41,019 nucleotides of DNA from Gonium pectorale (lineage: Eukaryota > Chlorophyta > Chlorophyceae > Chlamydomonadales > Volvocaceae). The stretch covers positions 33,754 to 74,772 of the forward strand of contig LSYV01000121.1 in the NCBI GenBank assembly GCA_001584585.1, in the 5' to 3' direction. Made by a program: the position numbers and the translations under genes. Position 1 is the first letter of the stretch, and the number at the start of each line of letters is the position of its first letter. Shown here one piece after another: positions 33,901 through 41,019 of the stretch. The notes under the pieces are model-generated. The model was not told the origin of the DNA, did no database searches, and was given only the letters and a program-made list of their open reading frames with translations.

Positions 33901-36900
33901 GCGTGCCCCCGACCCCTGGGGCCGCTCAACCCGCCCTTCGTCATCTCCCGCGCCGGCCCCCACAGCGAGTGGCTGCCCTCGGTGCAGTGAGGGCGGTCCC
34001 GAATGGCGTGCCCCCGACCACGTGGGGCCACCTCGTAGCCATTCGTAGGTATCAGCTGGAGCTGCTGAGGGCTGCGTGTCCGGTGTCAGGGCTTCGCTGT
34101 GCCTTCAAAGTGTCGTCGCCGATGCCCTGGCAGGGTTGTCGTGCCAGGGCGTGCGGCGCACCGCTGCGGGCTGCGGCAGGCCCGCCACGTCGACGAGCAG
34201 GGGCCGGCGGCCCGGGCACGGAAACTGTCTCACTCGCTCACTTGACCCCGTTCTCCCCTGGGCATGACGGCCCGCAGAGGAGGGCGCCGAGGATGCTGAG
34301 GAGGAGACCAAGGAGGAGGAGCCCAAGGCCACCCGCAAGTGAGTATGCGCGCGGGCCCCCCTCCGCGAACCCGCTCCGCAAACCCGCTCCGCAAACGCGC
34401 CCCACCACACGCCGGTGTCACTGCTGCGGCAGTTTGGGACCGGGATGTTGCAGCCCGCCTGACGTGTTGAGGTGACGGGGTGCGCGCTGGTTCTGTTCTC
34501 TGGTTGTCACTTGGCTTTGCAGCATTCCTCCGGGGTCGGAGGATTGGGCTCTGCACAATGCCCCTGCAGTGAATTGCTCCTACCTGCTCTTCCATGCCAT
34601 CACGGCGTCGCATTTGCGTGCTCGCAGGGAGAAGCGCAAGGAGTGGGACCTGCTCAACGACAACAAGGCCATCTGGCTGCGCAAGCCCGCCGACGTGACG
34701 GACGAGGAGTACCAGAAGTTCTACAAGGCCGTCTCCAAGGTGCGCGGGCCGCACCGGTGTGCAGGAGCCGTGCCTTGCTTGGCGGTGGGGGGGGGTCGGG
34801 GAATGCGGCGCTTGGCGTGTCTCCCATTCACTGTATCCTGTTCGGTTGCTGACCTTGCCCTTACCCTTCCGAGACTCGTCCCTGTCCGCTTTTCCCTACT
34901 CACACCATATTTACCATGCTCATCCCCATCCCCGCCTTATATGCCCGATCCCGCCCCGATCCCGCCCCGCGCCCGCCCACCGCGACGCCAGGACTTCGGT
35001 GAGGCGCTCACCTACACGCACTTCCGCGCCGAGGGCGACGTGGAGTTCCGCTCTATCCTGTACATCCCCGGCACCGCGCCCTTCGACTTCTACGACAAGT
35101 ACTATGAGAAGGCGCAGCAGGGCCTCAAGCTCTACGTCCGCCGCGTCTTCATCTCGGACGACATGAAGGAGCTCATCCCCAAGTGAGCCGGGCGGGGGCG
35201 GAGCCGGGGAGGGCCACGGGTGGCGGCGGCCCGGGGCTGGGAAGGGCCACGGGCCCGTTCCTCGTCCCCAGCTGCGAGAGCTGCGGGACGCGTCCTGAGG
35301 CCCGAGAGTGGGGCGCAAGAGCGCCGGCTAGGTAGGGGGACATTAAGGTGGCCCCGGAGGTGCGCACGGCTGCCGGGGTGCCGACCGGGCGGGCGTTGGG
35401 TGGCCGCATGGAACAGGCATACCCGACATCTGAACACACCGGTGCGCGTCGCTCGACCGGCTGGCCTGTATGCCCCGTTCATTGCCTTGTCCACACCTCC
35501 CGACACACACAAGCACACCACATGTTCATCACGCCGTTGGTCACCCACGCAGGTACCTGTCGTTCGTCAAGGGTATCGTTGACTCGGACACTCTGCCGCT
35601 CAACGTGTCCCGCGAGATGCTGCAGCAGGAGGCCGCCCTCAAGACCATCAAGAAGAAGGTGAGCGGTGCGGGCGGCTGCCGAGCCAAGGGAACCAGGGAG
35701 TGCAACCAGGAGGCTATTGGGCCCCGGGCCCGACGGCGCCTTGTGCGGTGCCAGGGGAAGATTGCTGCTCGCCCCCACCGTACGGTGTTGTCGTCATGCG
35801 CCTGCGTCTAATTCACCGAGTGTTCATGGTCTTTCTCTGATCGTTTTGGACTGCGCACACGCATGCACTCGCGTCGTGGAGATGGTCAGGGCGGTCACGG
35901 TGTTGTTGGGTATTTTTACCCTCGCGGCTGCCCCGTTGTGGTCCTTCTTCTGTTCAAGCTCGGGTTCAGCCGTCTCCTTCCTAACGCCGCCCCGGCCATG
36001 TTCCGACATCCCCCCGCCCGAGTCATTCGCCCACAGGCTTTCCAACCCATCCCCCCCGCCCAATACTGAAACCGCGCAGATCATCCGCAAGGTTCTGGAC
36101 ATGATTCGCAAGATGGCTGAGGCGGAGGTCAAGTGCAAGGCCATGGAGGGTGAGGGGCCCGGGGCAGTCGTCGCGGCAGGCTGTAAAGGGGGAGAAGAGG
36201 GGACCGCGCCCTCGCCCATCTCGAGCCCCAAATCCCCCCTCCCCTTCCCTGCGTGTTGCAGAGGCTGGCGAGACAGAGAACAAGCCGTCGGAGAAGGAGT
36301 GCGGTCAGTACGGCAAGTTCTTTGAGCAGTTTGGCCGCGCGCTCAAGCTGGGCATCATCGAGGACACGGCCAACCGCAACCGCCTGGCCAAGCTGCTCCG
36401 CTTCAACACCTCCAAGAGCGAGGACAAGCTCACCAGCCTGGACGAGTACATCAAGCGCATGAAGGACGGCCAGAAGAGCATCTACTACCTGGCCGGTGGG
36501 TTGCTGGGGAACCGGTTGGCAGGGTAGGAATTGGGGTGGTTGGATGGAAGTTGGTGCGGAAGGGCGGCGGTTGTTAGTAACCTGGGTTCTGGGCCCGTCT
36601 CCCCTCGCCGCCATCCCCTCGCCCGCTCTCTTTAGTGAGAGTGAGAACGCCTTGTAATCCCCTCGGCCGCATACACACTGATACTTGCCGTTGCTTTCGC
36701 TAGGATCGCGCCGCTCATTTTCCGCGCCCCCACTCCAATCCCGCTCTGCCGCCCAGGCTCGAGCAAGGAGGAGGTTGCCAACAGCCCCTTCGTGGAGCAG
36801 CTCCTGCGCAAGGGCTATGAGGTGATTTACTTCACCGAGGTGCTGGACGAGTACGTCATGGCGCACCTGCAGGACTACGAGGACATCAAGTTTGAGAACG

Positions 36901-38298
36901 CCTCCAAGGAGGACCTCAAGCTGGCCGACGAGAAGGAGAAGAAGAAGGACAAGGTAAGATCGTGTACAGGCGGGTGTGTGCACGGTGCGGGTGTATGGTG
37001 TTATTGGGGTTCCCAGGCTCGACGCTGAGCCGAGCCCCGGCCGCTTGGCGAAGGCGGACGCGTGGCGTCATGGCATGTGTGCGGTTGGGGTGCGCGTACC
37101 GTATCACAGTCGGGTGGATGGTCAGCCTCGTGCGGTCCCTTACCCCTACGCGAGAGTGGGCCTTGCGCCGGTCGGTGAGTACCCCAGCCGATGTGTGCGT
37201 ACCGTGCGCGTTTGGTCGGGGGGCGCCGGGCTGGTGTGCTATGCCCCTGACATACCCATGCGCGCGGCGCCCCTGCACCCGCTCTCCCGGCGCGCAGGAG
37301 CTGAAGGACCAGTTCAAGGACCTGACCAAGTGGTGGAAGAAGGTGCTCGAGGACAGCCGGCTGACGGGCGTCAAGGTGCGCTCACACCCCTGGGGCGTCG
37401 CCGGGCTTGGGACAGTCCCTTGGTGCGCGCTTCACCCGGGCACCGGATCCGGCTCCTGGATCGCCGACTGAGCCGAGGAAAGTCCTCTTTTGACGTCACC
37501 CGGTGTGTTCGCAGGTCTCGAGCCGCCTGACGACCACCCCCTGCGTTGTGGTGACTGGCAAGTACGGCAACACGGCCAACATGGAGCGCATCATGCGCAC
37601 CCAGGCCTTCTCGCGCAACTCGGGCTACGTGCCCGCGCAGCGCACCCTGGAGATCAACCCCAAGTGAGCGGACTGCTGCGGGGTGGCGGGTCTGGCTGGG
37701 GGGGCTGAGAGCGAGGGGGCGCAGGGGGCTGCGACAGCGGACCTCCCACCCCCACCCTTTGGCGGCGTCCATCTGAGGGTGTCCTCGGCACCTTGCTGAC
37801 CTTACGCCGGTGCTCACCCACCCGACAACCACCCGGACCACCGCACCAGCCTGCGCCCTCCCCTCCTTCCGTCGGAAGAACGACATACAGCCTGCCTGCT
37901 ATACCCCTCCCGTACCCATCCCCCCTCTTACCCCTTCCTCTGCCCCACCTCTCCCTAGGCACCCGCTCATTGTCGCGCTGCGCGACAAGCTGGCGGCCGC
38001 CACCGAGGACACGATCGACGAGCCGACCATCGCCACCGCGCGCCTGCTGTACGAGACTGCCCTGCTGGAGAGCGGCTTCATCCCCGACGACTCCAAGGCC
38101 TTCTCGCAGCGCATGTACAGCGTGCTCAAGAGCACCCTGGGCGTGGACAGCCTCGAGGTGAACCTGGAGGACGACGCCGCTGCGGAGGAAGAGGCGGAGG
38201 AGGCCAAGCCCGCCGAGTCGGAGGCGGCGGAGGAGGCTGCCGGCGAGGCGGAGGAGGAGGTGCCGGCGGCGCCGGCGTCGGACCGTGAGGAGCTGTGA
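30958..38298 (+). CDS. HSP90B: ER-type Hsp90 chaperone (GRP94/HSP90B)
   Basis: Sixteen exons join in phase: 30958-31018, 31116-31218, 31516-31868, 32140-32266, 32987-33098, 33567-33738, 34278-34338, 34628-34739, 34992-35182, 35553-35658, 36080-36149, 36262-36495, 36757-36953, 37298-37375, 37515-37663, 37959-38298. The product is 821 residues. It opens with a signal peptide ([20 protein letters not shown]) and a short Thr/Asp-rich extension. The ATPase domain shows [22 protein letters not shown] (149-154) and [15 protein letters not shown]. An acidic charged linker (about 281-324) separates it from the middle domain ([25 protein letters not shown]). The C-terminal domain ends in an Ala/Glu-rich tail. 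GRP94 folds selected secretory and membrane clients downstream of BiP. The last residues are DREEL, so the retrieval signal would be REEL rather than KDEL or HDEL. Confidence 0.96.
32850..32870 (+). repeat. CA dinucleotide repeat in HSP90B intron 4
   Basis: An uninterrupted run of CA dinucleotides about 120 bases before the acceptor of exon 5. Confidence 0.95.
33884..34019 (+). repeat. 31-bp direct repeat pair in HSP90B intron 6
   Basis: GAGGGCGGTCCCGAATGGCG followed by TGCCCCCGACC occurs at 33884-33914 and identically at 33989-34019, 105 bp apart. It points to a local duplication with the intervening sequence diverged. Confidence 0.93.
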
Positions 38299-38921
38299 GC
38301 GGCTGCGCCACAGCAAAGGAGGGTCTTCTTGGCGACCCATGGGTCGTGGAGGGGGCGCGTGTGTGTGGAGAGGAGGTGAACCGTCAAGCGGGCCCCTAGC
38401 GTGAGGGGTGGCGACTCTCGTGGCTTCATCTGCATGGGGCGTGCGGGGCGGGGAGCGGATTCCCTGAGCAGTGGTGTTTTGCATGACGGTGCGGGCGGTT
38501 GCAAGGGAGGAGTACACGATCCACGGGAGCGGGATCCCCCTCATGACCTGCTGTTGCGTCGTCGCTGCAGCCGTTGCTGCGGACCTCATTTTTTGAACGG
38601 TGCCATGCGCTGAGGTGCGCACGCGCCGGTTCCTAGGAAGGTCCAGAACTGGGTAGGCCAGGTGGCCCTATTTCTACGGTTCGGTTCTTTAAAGGGGGCA
38701 GACGGGGTAGGAAGCGCGGGCAACACGCCCCCTAGGGCGCCAGCCGCGGGCGAAACGGCATCATCGGCTCGACATTCGAGTCGCAACATGTGTTCTGGCA
38801 AGTTTGATTCCTGTTTGAGGGTGTGCGAGTGCGAGCGAGCGGACCGCGCGGCTGTCGCGCAGGCAGGGCGTGCAGTGCACTTGCCAGCTCCGCGCCGGGG
38901 GCTGAGTAGCGTCATCAACGC

Positions 38922-38926
38922 TGTAA
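38922..38926 (+). terminator. candidate polyadenylation signal of HSP90B
   Basis: TGTAA about 625 bases after the HSP90B stop codon and the first copy I see downstream of it. Long 3' UTRs are common in volvocine algae. Confidence 0.45.
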
Positions 38927-39821
38927 CGCAACGAGCAAGGATCCATCATGCCGTAGCGAGGATTCCAGGTCGGTGCTCGAGCGGCGTATGATACTGCACC
39001 CCTGTTGCTTGTGCAGTACGGGAAGGGCGCGCAGAGGCACGTGTTTACTAGGTGCTTCGGTATCACGCTGCCAGCGATAGTTCGAAGTTCTAGCTTGCGG
39101 CAGGCTGGAGACTACGGGCGGGAGCAACCTCAGTCAGCCCCTGTTTCTGAGCAACAAAACAGGGCCCTGATACGCGGGTAAGCTGGTCCCTCTTTTGGAT
39201 GGGAGGGAAGCCGCCGCTCACGCCTTTGCGCCGACTTGCCCGCCCTACTGGAAATGTCGCGGGGTCTGAGTGGGCTCTAGCTGGCTCCCTCTTTTCCTGC
39301 AGCTTCTCTTTCAAGCGCCATCACGCTGCCTCGGATGCGTCGGACGGTGCTGTGCGGTGTTCATTTAGCAGTGATCAGGAGTAATGCCGTAGCCATTTCG
39401 TGCATCGGCCGCATGCACGCCCACGTCGCAGTCTCAATTTCATCTAGGATATGCAGGCGAGAAACTACCGCATATAATTGATCATGCTCCGCAACGAGGT
39501 AGAGCACGACAACGGCCACAGAGTGTGGGAGCGCATCGAGCCCGCCGACAGCCGCAACGCAACTTGGCTCCGACTTGCATAATCCTACCTAATACATTGA
39601 ACGAGCAACAATTCTAAAGTTGTGTTGGTGTGAGGGCAGCGTTCGAGGCAATCACATTGGGTCACGCTCCGAGAACGCATACGAAGACCAGCCCGGATCC
39701 CCGGAGCACAAGAAAAACAGATATCAATGCTGTATGGTTACATTGCAGTGCAGTGGTAGGACACGGAGCTGCTGTGGTGTCCCGCGCCTCGCTGTCCGAA
39801 CACGTAACCCCAACCGCCGCC
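38927..39821. other. intergenic region and promoter of the second BiP
   Basis: No gene seen. Part of it (about 39430-39640) is richer in A and T than the rest of the window. A CACGT core within AACACGTAAC lies at about 39799-39808, upstream of the TATA box. This is a possible bZIP site but a weak match on its own. Confidence 0.4.
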
Positions 39822-39827
39822 TATAAA
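39822..39827 (+). promoter_or_regulatory. TATA box of the second BiP gene
   Basis: TATAAA in the context GCCGCCTATAAATGCTC, 130 bases before the ATG at 39957. This spacing allows a start of transcription with a short 5' UTR. Confidence 0.65.
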
Positions 39828-39956
39828 TGCTCATGGGCTCGCCCCAAGGACATCCCCAAGGTCATTACGAGTAATTTATTTTTGCAGCGCCTTGCTTTTA
39901 TACTCAAATTGGCTCACGCTAAAGGGCAGGCTGGTAGTTGCAACAGTAGCAACACG

Positions 39957-40489
39957 ATGGCGACACGCTCCAAGAGAAGCAACATGCTGATGCGTAAGTA
40001 ATATTGCCGTCATTATACAGTACTACCCTGCTCAGTCCTCACTCTACAGGCCCCGCATGGGCAACGCCATCGGGCGCCGTGCTGTTCATGCCATCCCCAG
40101 CGGCACAGGCGAAGCACCTCGCGCGTCGACGCTATACCGCCCCCTCACCCGGCCACCGCTCTTTGTCCTACAGGCAAACCCTTCCTCTGGGCGGCCGTGG
40201 GCCTGCTCCTTGCTGCGGCGCTCGCGGCCTGCGCCCGCGCGTCCACGCCCCCCTCCGACTCCAAGCTCGGCACCGTCATTGGCATCGACTTGGGCACCAC
40301 GTACTCTTGCGTGGGCGTCTACAAGAACGGCCGCGTGGAGATCATCGCAAATGACCAGGGCAACCGCATCACGCCCTCTTACGTCGCCTTCACCGACAGC
40401 GAGCGCCTGATCGGCGACGCTGCTAAGAACCAGGCCACCGTCAACCCCAAGCGCACCATCTACGACGTCAAGCGCCTGATAGGACGCAA
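39957..40489 (+). CDS. BIP: second BiP gene, 5' part only (cut by window end)
   Basis: Exon 1 is 39957-39993 and exon 2 is 40174-40489, joining in phase. The product begins [20 protein letters not shown] followed by [15 protein letters not shown]: a signal peptide with a longer basic N-region than that of the other BiP. From [16 protein letters not shown] onward the encoded protein is identical, to the end of exon 2, to the BiP on the minus strand, and the exon 2 donor is at the same codon (...RLIGRK). The next exon, expected to start at YEDKEVQ, is not found before the window ends, so the rest lies to the right. Role as for BiP: ATP-dependent folding of secretory proteins in the ER lumen. 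An internal acceptor near 40050 could give other 5' ends. Confidence 0.92.
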
Positions 40490-41019
40490 GTGAGGCATCG
40501 TTGGCCCATGCCTGTTGTGTGTTGTCCGTTGCCTGTGATACAGTTGTGTGAGGCTCTGGGGGGCGCAGCTGGCTTGGGGACGTTCTGGGGAGCGCCGCTG
40601 AGGGTTGCAGGGGGGAGGGCTTGTGCAGCGCGGGGGCGTACGGCGTACGGCGTACGTCTGTGGAAGGTACCTGCGTGGACGCGTGGGGGTTTAAGTCGCT
40701 GCTCGCTGCTGCGTGACATGACACCGGCGTCGCTGCCCGGGTACCCGCTAATGTCAGACCCGCCCCCGCTGGTCAGCTGGTCAGCTTCATCCGGCGTGCT
40801 ACTTCTCGACTAGCCTGCTCTTGCCACTGCACCCCTGCTGTCCGCTCAGCAGCTACGGTGCCCAGACTACCCGCCCGCAGCCGCCGCCGGCTTGTCGCCC
40901 TGCACACCGCGCAGCACCTCGACGCTCGCGTCCGCGCACCCTCTCCCCTCCATCCACAGCCGCCCGTGCCGTCCCCCGCCTCGCGCCTCACGCCCGCGCT
41001 CCCCTCCCCTCCCCTCCCC
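40490..41019 (+). other. intron 2 of the second BiP gene, running off the window
   Basis: The donor is GTGAGG at 40490. No exon matching the third BiP exon occurs before 41019, so the intron is at least 530 bp, against 76 bp for the same intron in the minus-strand BiP. It contains a CGTACGG triplet repeat at about 40637-40656 and ends in CCCCT-rich DNA. Confidence 0.7.

Overview
The window looks like nuclear DNA of a volvocine green alga, most likely Chlamydomonas reinhardtii or a close relative. Reasons: very GC-rich exons with strong G/C third positions, many short GT-AG introns per gene, TGTAA-type polyadenylation signals, long CA/G-rich low-complexity introns, and a two-BiP plus HSP90B neighbourhood that I recall from C. 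reinhardtii chromosome 2 (memory, not checked). I read it by hand. Splice sites were chosen so that phases and protein homology agree.

Layout. (1) 1-1443: possible tail of an upstream gene, then the 5' flank of the first full gene. (2) 1444-7260, +: a four-exon gene for a 1741-residue receptor-like protein kinase (signal peptide, large Pro-rich ectodomain, one membrane segment, TKL-type kinase domain); its first intron is GC-AG. (3) 7261-9129: no gene seen. (4) 9130-11660, -: codon-biased, hydrophobic blocks in shifting frames, read as a decayed or badly resolved membrane-protein gene. (5) 11661-14204: low-complexity, CA-rich DNA, including the 3' flank of the next gene. (6) 14205-23814, -: at least 11 exons for a large membrane protein. 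It has an N-terminal multi-pass region, the C-terminal module of SPL1/CRR1-type SBP transcription factors (post-SBP block, TIG-like block, ankyrin repeats) and a C-terminal multi-pass region, but no SBP zinc-binding domain is seen. An assembly gap (23161-23180) lies in its first intron, and its introns carry several families of short dispersed repeats. (7) 23815-26817: intergenic. (8) 26818-40489: an ER chaperone cluster. A nine-exon BiP gene (-) ending in HDEL stands head to head, across 417 bp, with a 16-exon HSP90B/GRP94 gene (+). Downstream is the 5' part of a second BiP gene (+) that runs off the window.

Function. The last three genes encode the main ER-lumen Hsp70 and Hsp90 and are plausibly co-regulated by ER stress, although I could not identify a convincing unfolded-protein-response element. 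The kinase and the SPL-like membrane protein have no evident link to the chaperones. The least ordinary item is the SPL1-like module in a multi-pass membrane protein without the DNA-binding domain.
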